Origin: Dallia pectoralis
Taxonomy: Eukaryota > Chordata > Actinopteri > Esociformes > Umbridae
Direction: 5' to 3'
Length of the DNA: 64,000 bases
NCBI GenBank assembly: GCA_029465975.1
Contig: CM055744.1
Span: 7,785,192 to 7,849,191, forward strand
In this document: in pieces, positions 1-12,420 of the stretch
Position numbering within the stretch: position 1 is the stretch's first letter
How the letters are laid out: the number at the start of each line of letters is the position of its first letter
Made by a program: the position numbers and the translations under genes
The notes under the pieces: model-generated
The model's database searches: none
The model's input: the letters and a program-made list of their open reading frames with translations, nothing else
Told to the model about the DNA's origin: nothing

Positions 1-454
1 ATTGAATATGAAAGAGGATATTGAATCCACAGGAATATTGTCGGATTGTGTTCACTATATCAGATGTTAGTTTGGTGGAAAAACAGTAGGCCTTCATAAA
101 AGAAACTTCTCACGCCTTGGAGAGCTTCTCTAAAATCATTAACCTCCAAAAAAACAAACGTGGATAAGGAACTTCTTAGAGACATGGTGTGAGGCTGTTG
201 GATGGCTGGATATTGGTTAACTTTTTTATCTGTTTCCATTGATGCAGTAGATTATTACTCTTCCTGGAATGTGTAAAAATAACAAGTGAACATGGCATTG
301 GGCACAGAAGTCTTATATGCTGTCGGTCGCAATGTGCTGTCAAAACAGCGGCAAACTGCCAAGGCATGGACTCTGTGCTTATTGTGCTTACTTAAAATCA
401 ATTAATTTATCTAGAAAAATAGCAAACTAATCTTTTAATTCTACATTATTTTAG

Positions 455-603
455 ATGTGAAGGACACAGGAGTTGGACCTGGAGTGGATATTTTTATTTC
501 TTACTTTGTCAAAGGCTTCTCTCACGCCCTCAAGTGTGGAAAGCCAAATATTGCAATAGAGAATGTGCCTGCAGCGAAAGTGCCGGCAGCAATGTCCTGG
601 TAA
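455..603 (+). CDS. Possible last coding exon of an unrecognised gene
   Basis: A good 3' splice site (a T-rich tract ending in TTTTAG at 454) is followed by an open frame read from 457 to a TAA at 601-603. It gives 48 codons starting VKDTGVGPGV and ending KVPAAMSW. The stretch has balanced codon use unlike its AT-rich surroundings and lies 5' of tshb in the same orientation. I do not recognise the family; the earlier exons would lie left of the window. It could instead be a chance open frame, since 48 codons is short. No poly(A) signal is obvious just downstream. Confidence 0.3.
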
Positions 604-733
604 TAGACATAGTAGTTGTAGATGAGCCAATTATTAATTCATGTAATTTTTATAATAGGCCTATGTTCCGCTTTTCCTCTGTCAGAGATAGTAGATAAGG
701 GTCTGGGAGAGACAAGGGGGATTAGGTCGTCAG

Positions 734-800
734 TATAAAGACCACTAGTTCTAATGAATCATAATCAGCTGGCCTGGAGGTTGCCACATTTACCAGTTGA
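734..800 (+). promoter_or_regulatory. tshb: Putative tshb TATA box and short non-coding exon 1
   Basis: TATAAA at 734-739 is followed about 60 bp later by a strong 5' splice site, GTAAGTAG at 801. With a start near 764 this gives a non-coding first exon of about 37 nt and an intron of 172 nt (801-972) to the acceptor of the ATG exon. A short untranslated first exon is usual for vertebrate TSHB. AT-rich octamer-like sequence (CTAATGAATCATAATC) surrounds the predicted start and could bind POU-type factors such as Pit-1, but that is inference. Confidence 0.42.
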
Positions 801-1008
801 GTAAGTAGAGTTGGCCTGTAAGAAACACTAGTGGAGCTTCTGTTATGCAATTCAAGTTTTTTATCCCAAAATGTAATTTCATTCATTTCATAGATTTACT
901 AGTTAGGATTTTGGGATTGTGTTTATTCCCAGCTACTAATTGTTTCATTTATTTGATCTTTATTTCTTGCAGGTTCTTCCCAGATTGAACGTCGTCGCTG
1001 TTTGCAAA

Positions 1009-1710
1009 ATGGAATCATCTGTGGTGATGTGTGGTCTTCTTTGCCTGCTGTTCAGCCAAGCTGTGACCATTTGTGTGCCATATGAATACACTCTGTACGT
1101 AGAGAAACAAGAATGTGACTTCTGTGTTGCCATCAACACTACCATTTGTATGGGGTTCTGCTATTCACGGGTAAGTAAGGGTTTACCTAAAATTATTTGA
1201 TTTGATATTTAACGTTCAATTCATTTAATATTCCTCTTTTATTACCATACGTTTTATTACCATACGTTTTCTTACGTTTTTAAACCTTTATGTTATCAGG
1301 GACATCTACATCAGATTCAGCATATTTTTTTACTAGACCAACCTGGCTACGATTTTATCATACTATTAGTTTCAGACAAGAACGATACATACAAAATTAT
1401 CAATAAACAATGCCACATCATGTTTTGCAATGGAATATGAATAAATGAATAAATGCTATAATAATAAAGTTTAACTTAAAAAAGTTTTTAAAAATTCAGG
1501 CCATGACAGATTTTTCACCTACATTGCATGCGTATAATCATATTACTTTATATTTTAGCAGACACTCCAATCCTAAGCAATTTACAGTAGTGAGTGCATA
1601 CATCTTCATATTTAATAATACTGCCCCCTAGCGGAAATCTAATCCCCAACAATGGCGTTGCAAACTCAATGTGGGGCCAGAGCATACCTTACTTCATCAT
1701 GTCTGTCTCT

Positions 1711-1780
<70 letters not shown>

Positions 1781-2111
1781 GCGTGTGCGTGTGCGTGTGC
1801 GTGTGTGTGTGCGTGCGTGTGATAACTAGGACAGTAACATGAAAGAGCTGACCGGATCACGTTTCCTAATCCAGAGAGGATGTACCTACAACAAAGTGGA
1901 GTATCGTACAGCCATACTGCCTGGCTGCCCTCGCCATGCCAACCCTCTGTTTACCTACCCTGTGGCCCTGAGCTGCCACTGTGGCACCTGCAACACAGAA
2001 AGTGACGAATGTGCCCACAAGGCCAGCAGTCGAGACGGCGTCAGATGTTCCAAGCCTCTTAGACACATGTTCCCGTTCCCAGGCCTGAACAACTACATTC
2101 ACCCCTACTGA
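1009..2111 (+). CDS. tshb: Thyroid-stimulating hormone (thyrotropin) beta subunit, two coding exons
   Basis: Coding exons are 1009-1170 and 1830-2111 (stop TGA), joined in phase 0 for 147 aa. The ATG exon begins after an acceptor at 971-972, so the first methionine of the exon (1009) is the start; an earlier in-frame Met at 940 lies in the intron. Residues 1-20 form a signal peptide. The mature chain has the 12 cysteines of a glycoprotein-hormone cystine knot, one N-glycosylation site (NTT, residues 43-45), the CMGFCYSRD block, and the C-terminal seat-belt region with SCHCGTCNTESDEC. It is secreted by pituitary thyrotropes as a heterodimer with the common alpha subunit and acts on the TSH receptor. 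The unusual feature is the intron before exon 1830, which ends in a long GT repeat 9 nt from the splice site. Identity is secure from sequence and from neighbouring tspan2 and ngf; the tshba/tshbb paralogue is not assigned. Confidence 0.96.
1701..1820 (+). repeat. (GT)n microsatellite abutting the tshb 3' splice site
   Basis: About 120 bp of GT/GC-GT repeat, pure in the middle and interrupted by GTGCGT units at its right end. It runs to 1820 and is followed only by GATAACTAG before the exon at 1830, so it occupies the place of the usual polypyrimidine tract. Confidence 0.97.
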
Positions 2112-2448
2112 CAAAAGCTTTCCCCTCCCCGGATAGGTTGGCCATGGTAACCAATATAGATGGCACTGTTAAAATAGCCTATGTATCATGGTAGCAATAT
2201 GGTCACATCTGTGTTGTTAACGTTGTATTTATGTGCCTGTGATGGACACGGTGACGATACTGGTGACAGGTTGGCTATGCTGTGTGAAGTACGTGACTAG
2301 GCTTTTTTTTGTTCACCGCTTTGCATACCATCGCGGCTTATCCTGGTACTTTTCCTCAGCCTAGTGGGTTTATCCCCTCTTGTCTGTCCCGTCCATTTAG
2401 GCACAGAGCTATTTGTTAGTGGTGAACCAACGCTGTGAATGTGTTGTG

Positions 2449-2454
2449 AATAAA
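2449..2454 (+). terminator. tshb: tshb poly(A) signal
   Basis: AATAAA lies 338 bp after the stop codon, in the sequence TGTGAATAAAGC, and is followed by TGTGAATTGTTG as a GT-rich downstream element. It is the first canonical signal after the CDS. Confidence 0.7.
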
Positions 2455-2459
2455 GCTAA

Positions 2460-4303
2460 AGTCTGTGAATTGTTGTCACTAATCTGAATGAATCACATAC
2501 CACGTAGGAACATAGCGTGCTGACAGACCCACAGATCCTCATGGCAACAACATTGTGACTCATACGTCCTTGGCAACTTTCCTGACTTCACCACTGATCC
2601 TGGTAATCTGATAGGATCCTTTTCATGTAAGGATAAATTGTAAATCCATTTTAAGCAGCTGTTATAGAGGGGGCGGGAAACACACTATAAATTATATAAA
2701 CATTGAAACAAAGTATAAACAACAGCGTTAGAAAACGACTGATCATTTAATTTCACTCGTTGCATTCATGATTATATAGTTATTTATTATCACTATGAAA
2801 AACAACAAAGACATGGCCTCAAAAATGAAAAGTTTGATAACATCATGATTAACTAGTCGAAGAAAAAACCTATGCTATAACATTATAGATAGCATCAATT
2901 AATTTAGTACTTTTGACAAATTCTAAGTTGTTGCATTGGGCAGATACATTCATTGCAGTAAAAAAGTATTACAAACTAACTTCCTCCGTGAACCCCACAT
3001 TGTTTGAGGCTCTTGTCAGTGCCAAAAACTGAAGATCATTTAAGCAACTACAAGGTTCTCAGACTAATCCTTATTTTATAGTGTAATACATATATAATTA
3101 TATTATTATAAACCCCATACAATTTTGGAAATAATTGTATAGGATTTCATAAATGTTTAATCAGTACGCGGTACATCATATCCAAAATGCTTCCAGTGAT
3201 AAATATGTGTTCTAAAGCGTGACACAGTCTGTGTTGATGATAAGTCGTTTTTTTGCACTCATCTTTTATCACACAGGGATGGCTCACAGAGGGAAGTTAC
3301 AGGGCTGTGTGAGCGATAGGCAGGCGTTGACTGGAAATGACTACTGAGATTAAAAAGGCAGATTGCATTTCTCAGTAATGACTTCAACACCCTGACAGCC
3401 AGACACTTTTATCCAGAGCCTCTAACAGTAGCAAGACCATACATTTTACCACGTTTTTCTTCACTGCTGAACCCACATTCCTGTCGTTGCAAGAAACATA
3501 CTCATAGCTAATGAGCTTCCAATGCATCTTGATAGTTATTCACCTGAAGCAAGTTAGTGTTACATTACTCCATCTTTTATGCCTTATGTTTTTAGTGGAT
3601 AACAGAAACTGGAAAATCATTGAAAATCCTTGATTCATTGACTTTTATCAATTCGACTTGAAAATATCCTAATATTAGAATGCAGCGTTGCGGCCATCAC
3701 TGGGTTTCTGCATAAGCACTTTGTGACAATTGCTGACGTAAAAAGGCCTTTATAAAATAAATTTGTTTGAATAATTGATGCTGGAATTATATATAAAATA
3801 AAATTATAAAGGTTTTGTCTTAAATTTTTATTCCAAATTGACTTTGCACGTGTGGCCTACATAGCTACAAAGTCAATTGCATAGCTGACTAACCGGGTTG
3901 TCTATTGTTTTGCAACGCAAAGCCCTGATACAGTATTGAATAAAGCAATCATTCAAAATGGAATTTGCCCTTTCAGCATTCATTCTGAGAGAATTGTGTT
4001 AGCTATGTAGACCACATGTAATTTGTGGCATTCAGACAAACCTGTGTAGATTTCGTGTGGTTGTTTCCTGAATTAAAATCTGTATCCTGATTGGCTGGAA
4101 GCCATGTATTTGAGATGATATACCATGGGTATGACATTGTAACCCATGTATAAGTCGGGGGTTTCCTGGTACTTTAAATTAGATTGTCATTCTGGGACAT
4201 GGAGGGTACTTCTTTGAGAAATTAGGGGAACTAAGCATTTGCAAAATTTAAGAATAATCACCAGAGTTAGAAAAATACTTATAGTTATGGTACTAAAATA
4301 CAG
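2460..4303. other. Intergenic DNA, nothing recognised
   Basis: AT-rich spacer between tshb and the hAT insertion. No open frame above background, RNA gene or clear repeat was seen on either strand. Confidence 0.6.
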
Positions 4304-4311
4304 TTTAGTAC

Positions 4312-6203
4312 CAGAGCTGTAGTACTCGAGACCGGTCTCGGTCTCGAGACCGGTCTCGAGACCACTTTTTTAAGGTCTCGGTCTCGTCTCGGTCTCGGTT
4401 ACATTTGGACTCGGTCTCGACTCGGTCTCGGACAGTAAGGACTCGTAAATTCTTCCGAGACCAGCCGAGACCAGCATAGAAATTATCGCCCACAATTTTT
4501 TCTAGAAAAATATTTTAGTATGACATGTAGAGGCTGTATTTCCATTGGCTGTATTTCGTCCAGAGTCAGACTGTTTTTTTCTGATGTGGCTTATCCCGCC
4601 AATGGCTATCTACTTTTGAAGAAAAGCCCACCCCCAGCGTCGCTAGAGCGTGCACCCATTCACGTAAATACTTCAATCTTAAACATATGCTCGATCATGT
4701 CTGCACAATCAGCAAATATATTCGTTTTGCCTATATTCAGTACATTGAGCACAAATAAATAATTTGTCCGAAAAAACACAGCGGTTAGTAATTAAAATAC
4801 ATACATAATGTTGAAAAGCTACAGCCGACGTCCCTCCATGACTTTTCCTAAATACGTGCATTTTACCTTGTCCCGTTTTCAGAATTGCAAAATCACAAAC
4901 CGAACAATATATAAAACTACTATTTACATGTTTTTTGATACCTAAACTGCCTTCCTGTCGCCAAAATCCCACGCCGCTGGGCGTTGGTACCCTAATTGCG
5001 GTACCCAGACACCGATCACACTTCACTGAGCCTATATGGCAATGGTTGAATGGGCGATACACAGACAAATACTACGAGAACACATATAGACAATAGTCTG
5101 ATTGGCTTGGTTGAACTACAAAAAAAGAGGTACGTTTATAAAGAAATATGTTTCAGTAAATAAACAGAACGAATTCCGCCAAATACATACAGCCCCATTC
5201 ATGTGTCATGCGCCTATTGCACTCAATAATTAATAACGAATGAACCACAGTGTATTCATATAGCCTACAAGAGACTTCAACAAAATATTGTTTTGTATCG
5301 AAATTAAACGAATATAAACAATAATTATTAATAGGCTAACTACAAATGGGCGATAAATGAAATTACTCATGCACACAGAAGGACGTGGGACATACATAAG
5401 TCCGGGGGGCATACGGCAGAAAGAGCATAAAACTGGAACGGTTATGGTCCGATCTATATGAAACTGAACCCGTTTTGGTCCGATCTTTATTAAACTGGAA
5501 GGGTTTTGGTCTGATCTATATGAACACTGTGCGCAGTTCAACCGGGTTAGTTTGCTGCTGTCTCATGTGCACTCGTAACAATAATGAACACTGTGCGCAG
5601 TGCAACCGGTTCGTTTGCGTGTCCTGCTCAAGCAGACAAACAACTGAAGCTGCATGCCTGTGGACGGATAAATAATTATAAATAGATTTGTTTATCGGCC
5701 AATCATGCGCAAATCATTTGATTGCAAGTCGCTTGTGATCTAAAATGTGTTAGCATGTACTACATCAACATAGGACATACAGTTTGATGGATTTTCATTT
5801 ATTCGATTTTTAGAAATTTTAATATCATAGCCTGTGCATTTTAAAATCATGGTTTTATTTTCGTATTTTATGTTTACATAAGACAATAAATAGGCCTAGA
5901 TACTCTTTTAATAAAATTCATTTAATTCAGGATGACAACACAGTAGATGATCTGATGCTGTTGGTCAAGTGTTTTTTTTACATTGGTCATTGGACCAAAA
6001 ACATGTCATATTATTTAGTGTTGATATGACTGGTCTCGGTCTCGGCCCCCTTTGGTATCGGTCTCGTCTCGGTCTCGGCCACCTTCGGTCTCGGTCTCGT
6101 CTCGGTCTCGGCCCCCTTCGGTCTTGGTCTCGTCTCGGTCTCGGCCCCCTTCGGTCTCGGTCTCGTCTCGGTCTCGCTTTAGGTGGTCTCGAGCACAGCT
6201 CTG
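4312..6203. mobile_element. Non-autonomous hAT-type DNA transposon with GGTCTCG subterminal repeats
   Basis: The element is bounded by the 8-bp direct repeat TTTAGTAC (4304-4311 and 6204-6211), the target-duplication size of hAT elements. Ends are inverted: CAGAGCTGT then CTCGAGACC on the left, and GGTCTCGAGCACAGCTCTG on the right. Inside each end lie dense repeats of GGTCTCG/CGAGACC (about 4320-4470 and 6030-6195), likely transposase-binding clusters. The 1.9-kb interior holds no recognisable hAT transposase; the best open frame (119 codons on -, 4709-5068) has no motif I know. An internal near-duplicate of about 65 bp starts near 5521 and 5585. The intact target duplication suggests fairly recent insertion. 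Confidence 0.85.
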
Positions 6204-6782
6204 TTTAGTACTATAATAAAAAAAGGCGATTAAAGAACCCCTGCTGTTTCTCAATACCATATACTGCCTTTCTGCAAGAGATGAGCAGTTGATGACTCCA
6301 TAATCTCATTGTTTTTTTATATCTTAAACAACGTTCTTTACCAGTACTAAAACTATTAAATAAAGATTGCATAACCTCCCAGCAGATCTTTGTGTTCCAC
6401 ATGGATGTGTAAACATTGATAAAACATATTATCCAATGGTTTGTACAAGTTTAAGGTAACCTTTTTGAACATACATTTCAACATGTTATTATCGATACAT
6501 TGGAGATGAGCAATTTTAATGGTTTGGGAGTCATAAAAGCATGTTAATCTAAAAGCCGCCCAGTACCCAAGTGAGCCGGCATTTTGTGGTGCAAGGAGCC
6601 ACTCAACTCACAGAAAATACTAGAAATCTCCATTACATCAGGTTAGGCGACCGCGTTTCTTAACCAATGACATGTATATGTTTTCTTCTTCTTTTTTATG
6701 AAGAGGGGAGGTGTGCGTTTATGTAAATCTAAGAGCAAAGATTGGATGGGTTGAACATTCTGTTTCAACGTTTAGCCCCTCC

Positions 6783-6897
6783 TTCATATAAAAAGGAATG
6801 GGTTTTTTCCACTGTCGTCACAAGTCGGAGGTCTTTAGTTGAATACGACTGAAGAAGCAACTATTATATTAATAACCTCTTCTTACGTTTCTATTAA
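6783..6897 (+). promoter_or_regulatory. slc25a22: Probable slc25a22-like distal promoter and non-coding exon 1
   Basis: A TATA-like CATATAAAAAGG (6785-6796) precedes a 5' splice site, AA|GTGAGTA, with GT at 6898-6899. A start near 6815 would give a non-coding exon of about 80 nt. This exon could join the acceptor at 7836. A second TATA-like string (TATATATAA, about 7805-7813) just before that acceptor might be an alternative start or merely intron sequence. Confidence 0.4.
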
Positions 6898-7934
6898 GTG
6901 AGTATTCTTTGCAACTGTAAACATGAACGCGTACAATTTGTGTGGACGCCCTATGCCGAAAGTTTAATATTTATCAATGCATTTTTCATTAAAAGAGGAG
7001 TTTGAGCTTAGTAACTGTAGCTAATTCAAGTTTACAACGTTACTAGTTAGACTACGAGTAAGATAACCGACGTCGTTATGTCAAATAAGTTAATATCCCA
7101 TTGTTGACTGGATTTGTAATAAAGCAAACGCTGTATAGTTGAAGTATAGTGTAGTAACTGTTTAGTCAATTTGAAATGGTTGTTTCCGGAAACCGTTAGC
7201 GCGCACAACTAGTTACCATAACTAGTAGATACCGTAACTAGTAGTTACAGTAGTATGTTAGGTGTCGTTACGTAAATTGTATTTACATTTTTTTGTGGTG
7301 CACCTTAGTCGTTACTATGTTTTATGTTAGTATTGAAGTCAACGTGAAGTTGCTGCAATGGAAATTAATTCGGTTGAATCGTCGTTATTGTTTATTTTTC
7401 GTGAAGAAACTGTTAAATCATACGTTTAGGATCTGAGCCGCACATAATTGTGTGGTCGCTGTAACAGGAGCCAGGACAGTTTCTCTCGAGTTGCATCATG
7501 TTCAAACCCAGCCCGGAATGCTTTTCAACTTAGAAACAGAACTGACGGTGCCTTAGGGTCATGCAAATAACTGCCCAAACTAGGAGTTCCGGTTATAAGT
7601 ATGGGGTGTTTAGCTACACACCCACGTGACTAACTAGTAAAGGCCATTTTGTACACTCACTGAGTACGTCATTCCCTCGTGACCCTTTTGTGTGACTAGG
7701 TGTATATTATCTAATGGGATGATTATGTGCTTAGGGCAGGCATTATGTTCGTGAGGTGTAATATTGCGTGTATACTCAAGTTCCGGACTCCGGGTAGGTT
7801 TGTCTATATATAACCTCCCCTGCTCTTCTCCTCCAGAACTCTACGCAGCAGCTCATTGTCACTTGACCTACTGACCAATACTTGTCAAAGCTTGCTACAA
7901 TCTTAACTACTCACTTCTACATCTACTACTTACT

Positions 7935-10900
7935 ATGGCACACCAGCAGCAGATCAGGTACGGTAACCTTTGTGGGTTTTGTTGACTGTTTACTACCTAC
8001 AGTATGTTCTGTAGGTCTGTGTTAGTGTTTTGGTTAGTTATAATAACGTAACAGATGTACACCTTTGTTATTCTGGCATTTCCATGATGTTTTCTGTGTT
8101 TCAATTGCCTTGACATTTTGTGAACACTCTGAAAACCTCAACACTTTTCCCCCTTAGCCTTCCTGCTAAACTGATAAACGGCGGTATTGCGGGCATTGTG
8201 GGAGTCACCTGTGTTTTTCCCATTGACCTGGTAAAGACCAGACTGCAGAACCAGAGGCATGGCCAACAGGTCTACAAAAACATGTACGTACTTCACTCTC
8301 TTTTGACTTCATTCCATAGTTATTTCTTGGCAATAATGTTTTATTTACTATAAATATATATTTTTTTTACAACGACATGTGTCCCCAGTTACAATGGGTT
8401 GCCAGAGAAACTCAATAGAAAGATCATTCAGTGTTTGTATGGACTTGCTTTTCTATGAGAAGTTGATTCTGAGAATATCTGCACTGTATGACAATAATAT
8501 ATCCAATAATTTACTTATGTAGGATATAAGTGAGTCAATTTGAGCACAGAATTTTACTAATGAAGGGTAATGAAGTTTACCTTCAGTGATTTCAAGATAA
8601 TACACTTGTATAACCTTGGGTAATTCGTGCTGTAATTGAAATGACACTGTTGTCATTGTTAAAGTAAACTACTGTCAGGCTTTGTCCCATGTCTGGCGAC
8701 TGGCTGATGACTCATTGTCCCATTATTCCCAGTTGCGTAAGCCAGAGGAATGTGGGAGTGGAGTGGAAAATTCCATCTGCTCTGTGCACCCATTCAGCTG
8801 CTATCTCCACTCTAAACCCCTTGCTGGTCTTCAGTTCTCGCTCTGTTTTTCCTGAGATGTTTGAATTGGATTCTTGATCTTGTTGTCAAACATTCACTCA
8901 TCATAAATGTGTTTTCTCTCAGGATGGACTGCCTTGTCAAAACTGTAAGATCAGAAGGTTTTTTTGGCATGTACAGAGGTAAGAGTATTTTTAGTAATCA
9001 TTTTAGCTGTGGTTATAGCAATTGGCTAATCAAGTGGGGTAATTAGAGACATTGCAAAAAAAGATCTAAATTGTTTTTTTCTGGCAATTACTGATTGGGA
9101 TTGATTTATGCAACTAGTTATTGCAGTCAAGTTGCTGTTCAAACAGTTAATGCAGCAGTTGCTCATTACTTATTTGTAGAAAAAACGTGCCTGCTATCCA
9201 CAGAATTCAGTGTCACTGTAGTGTACTGATGGTGACCTGCATGAACATCCTTTACTTGCAAATTTGGGTTTTAATTGAATTATATGAAAGAAAATTGTCA
9301 TATTTAATTGATCACTTCATCCGATGTTCAGTGCATCACTACTTAGATGGAATAATGTTTGGAACACTGAAACATTTCTAATGAGCAACTGACTGTACAT
9401 AGTGTCTATGTGGAGACGAGGATGGAGCTGGTTTTAGAGGCTCCACTTGTGTGCTTGTTTTTTGCATCTGTGTTTTCCATATTACAGACTTGGGTCCCCC
9501 TGGGATATTGAGAGGCTAGCCGATATGGCGCAGCCACCCTGCAGGCAAATCATTTAATGGTTCTTACAACACTGCACTACTGTATTTCAATTGGGCAAAC
9601 ATTGTATATTTGTCTCACTTGTTACATATTGTTCTCTTATCTCCTTCATATTTCATTTTCAACAAACTCTTTTCGATCCTTTCAACTCCTTTTTACTTTG
9701 TCTCTAACACTTGTAACACTAGCACTCAATTTCAGTCTTTCCACTAAAACCTGTGACTACTGCTTTTCAGTGTTCTTGGGGAAATCTTGTCCAGTAGTAG
9801 TAGATAAGGCTACGTTAATTCTCATCTATCCTTTTTCAACTGATGTTAAACTAGAAAAAGACTCTTAAAACTGCTCTTTCCAGTAGACTGGTGTAGATCT
9901 AACCATCCCCCCTGCATCCCCTTCTCCAGTGTTCTCTGGTCTCTCCCCTCATTCCTGTTTTGCTAGTTTGACTTGTTTTTGTGTTAATCATGTATTGAAG
10001 TAACACATCATGCTGCCTAGTTCCTGAGGAGTTCTTGCGTTTGGACTAATGTTAAGATATTTTTTCTTTAGGCGCTGCTGTCAATCTGACCCTGGTTACC
10101 CCTGAGAAAGCCATCAAACTGGCCGCAAATGACTTCTTCCGGCAGCATCTCAGCAAAAATGGGTAAGTTACAGCTTACGCTTTAGCTGCTGCAGACGGTC
10201 TAAATTTTGTTTGATCATTCAATTCCATGCATGATTTCTAATCTTGTGCATTTGGGTTGCAGGCGGGGCTTGACTGTGTTTCGGGAGATGTTGGCTGGTT
10301 GTGGTGCTGGCATGTGTCAGGTTATCATTACAACTCCTATGGAAATGCTCAAGATTCAACTGCAGGATGCAGGGAGGCTAGGTAAGCAAATGCACATTAT
10401 CTGAGTTGTGTGCAGATGTTGTAAAATCCAGGATTACAGCAACAAGTAAATTTATTTTTTTGAAGTGTGTTAATTTGCTTTTGTCTGGTCTTACAGCAGC
10501 TCAGCAGAGGAAGCCGGCCAAAATGTCCCCTACGATGCTGGTGGCCACTAATCAAGTGCTGAGCAGGTCTTACAATATGGGGCCCAGCTCTGCAGTCAGG
10601 GCCGTGTCTGCCACCCAGATTGCTCGGGAGCTTCTGCACACTAAAGGCATCCGGGGTCTATATAAAGGCCTAGGGGCCACCCTTATGAGGTGAGCACTTC
10701 TTACATATTCAAGTTGTTTTTTCAGTGTTTGGTTGGCAGGTATAGAACAGGAATGTAATATATATGAGAGTACTTGAATGAACTTGTTTTTTTTTTAGGG
10801 ATGTTCCCTTCTCTATGGTTTACTTCCCGTTGTTTGCCCACCTAAACCGACTGGGCCAGCCCTCTGAAGACGAATCGTCTCCATTCTACTGGGCTTTCCT

Positions 10901-11378
10901 TTCTGGCTGTCTGGCCGGTTCCGCTGCAGCTGTGGCAGTCAACCCGTGTGACGGTGAGTTTGGGGAGACCCATTCCTAGTTTGCCTGCTGTTGTGCATTT
11001 CTTTTAATTGCTCTAGTTTTCCCACTTAACAAATTTTTTTCTTCTCCATTTCAGTTGTGAAAACAAGATTACAATCTCTAAATAAAGGTGCGACCGAGGA
11101 GAGCTACAGCAGTGTGGTTGACTGTGTCAGGTACGGGGTCATTTCTCTTATGTACGCGTGTTGTGCACATGCTCGTGTAAGGTCAATTGGCATTGATTTC
11201 CCCCTTCTGTCTTTGCAGTAAGATAATGCATAAGGAGGGACCCTCTGCCTTCCTGAAGGGGGCAGGCTGCCGGGCGCTGGTGATTGCCCCTCTTTTTGGC
11301 ATCGCACAAGTCATGTACTTTATCGGAATTGGAGAGTTCATCTTGGACCAGTCGCCACTCAACTACCTGTTTGTATGA
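7935..11378 (+). CDS. slc25a22: Mitochondrial glutamate carrier (SLC25A22-like), nine coding exons
   Basis: Coding exons are 7935-7957, 8158-8283, 8923-8978, 10072-10162, 10263-10381, 10497-10689, 10799-10953, 11055-11130 and 11219-11378. All have GT-AG borders and joining phases, giving 332 aa (human SLC25A22 is 323). The protein starts MAHQQQISLPAKLINGGIAG and shows three mitochondrial-carrier repeats with PIDLVK (29-34), PMEMLK (124-129) and PCDVVK (252-257). The family exchanges or co-transports glutamate with H+ across the inner mitochondrial membrane. Residues such as [20 protein letters not shown] and LYKGLGATLMRDVPFSMVYF closely match GC1. The region after QDAGR is more variable. The start is the first ATG of the exon (acceptor 7835-7836). 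Exon 10497 has a tandem CAGCAG acceptor. A fish paralogue name (for example slc25a55) cannot be excluded. Confidence 0.93.
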
Positions 11379-12420
11379 GATGGGAACAAATCCCATTTGG
11401 CTGTTTGGGCTTGACTCTCAAAAACGCCAGATGGATGTTTGTAAAAACTGGCAGTTGAACAGCATCAGTATGTTACCACAAGAAAAAAGCATGACCGAGG
11501 TGTCAAGGACCCGGTGCCTAGAAAAGACAGAAGAAAAAGACAACACATTCTGTAGTTCTTCCTGTATGGTCTAACGGCTGTACTTCACTTCCTCCAAATG
11601 GTTCCCTGGCTTATTTATTGGGCTGTGACCAACATTTGCACTTAAGGGTGTCGGTTTTCTGAAATGGGGAACCGAGATCTGCAGCAGTGGTGCTGGCTGG
11701 AGAAGTCTCTCCTGTTTTGCTCCCTCTGTGAGGGTTTAGAGGCAGGGAGACGTCATCGCAGCCAACCACTATTTCACAGTTTGCATTTTTCATTTGTTTT
11801 GTCTGTCCGAGAGATGTGTATTTGATTATTTGCCGTTTCACTCGTGGTGTTGACTGCAATGGCCTGCAATTAAACATTTCAATAGGTATTTTAAAGTGTC
11901 AATCATGTCACAAGCCTTCAATTGTTCCAATACACAAATGTGAATTTTTTTGCAATTTTACTGTGGTCAATTGCAGAGGCCAAGGGACTGAAATCAGTTT
12001 ACTTGTATTAACCTTGTTTCGAATTCTTTGATATTACACGAAGATCTTGGTTTAGAACAAGGGACCAACCTCATCAGAGCCATAACACTTGATGGTTGGC
12101 AAATCATTCTTAATACTTAAGATTAATTTACATGCAGTATAAGTTCATTTGTGGTCTGTTAATTATTCACTTGGTCATGATTGAAATGTGCTTAATATAC
12201 CCCTAAATGTTGTGCAAATTATGTTGTAATTGCCTTAAAACAATTTGTTTTTGAAGGGTTACTGCATTAAGGCGGAGTCATCAAACACATCCAATTGACT
12301 GTTACATCCTTGTATGTCGCAAATAAATTGTTAAAAGTTTTGTTCATATCTGTTGGCTGGTCTTCATGAGTTCTTAGGAAATCAGAACATTTTGAAACGG
12401 TGTTCTTGTTATTGTTTATT
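11379..12420. other. Convergent 3' ends of slc25a22-like (+) and tspan2 (-)
   Basis: Candidate poly(A) signals are AATAAA at 12322-12327 for the + gene and, on the - strand, AATAAA at 12420-12415 for tspan2. If both are used, the two genes end tail-to-tail or overlap slightly. No other coding potential is seen in 11379-13590. Confidence 0.5.

Noticed and set aside
940..1008. Upstream in-frame Met of tshb at 940
   Set aside because: It lies before the splice acceptor at 971-972, so is intronic; the signal peptide begins at 1009.
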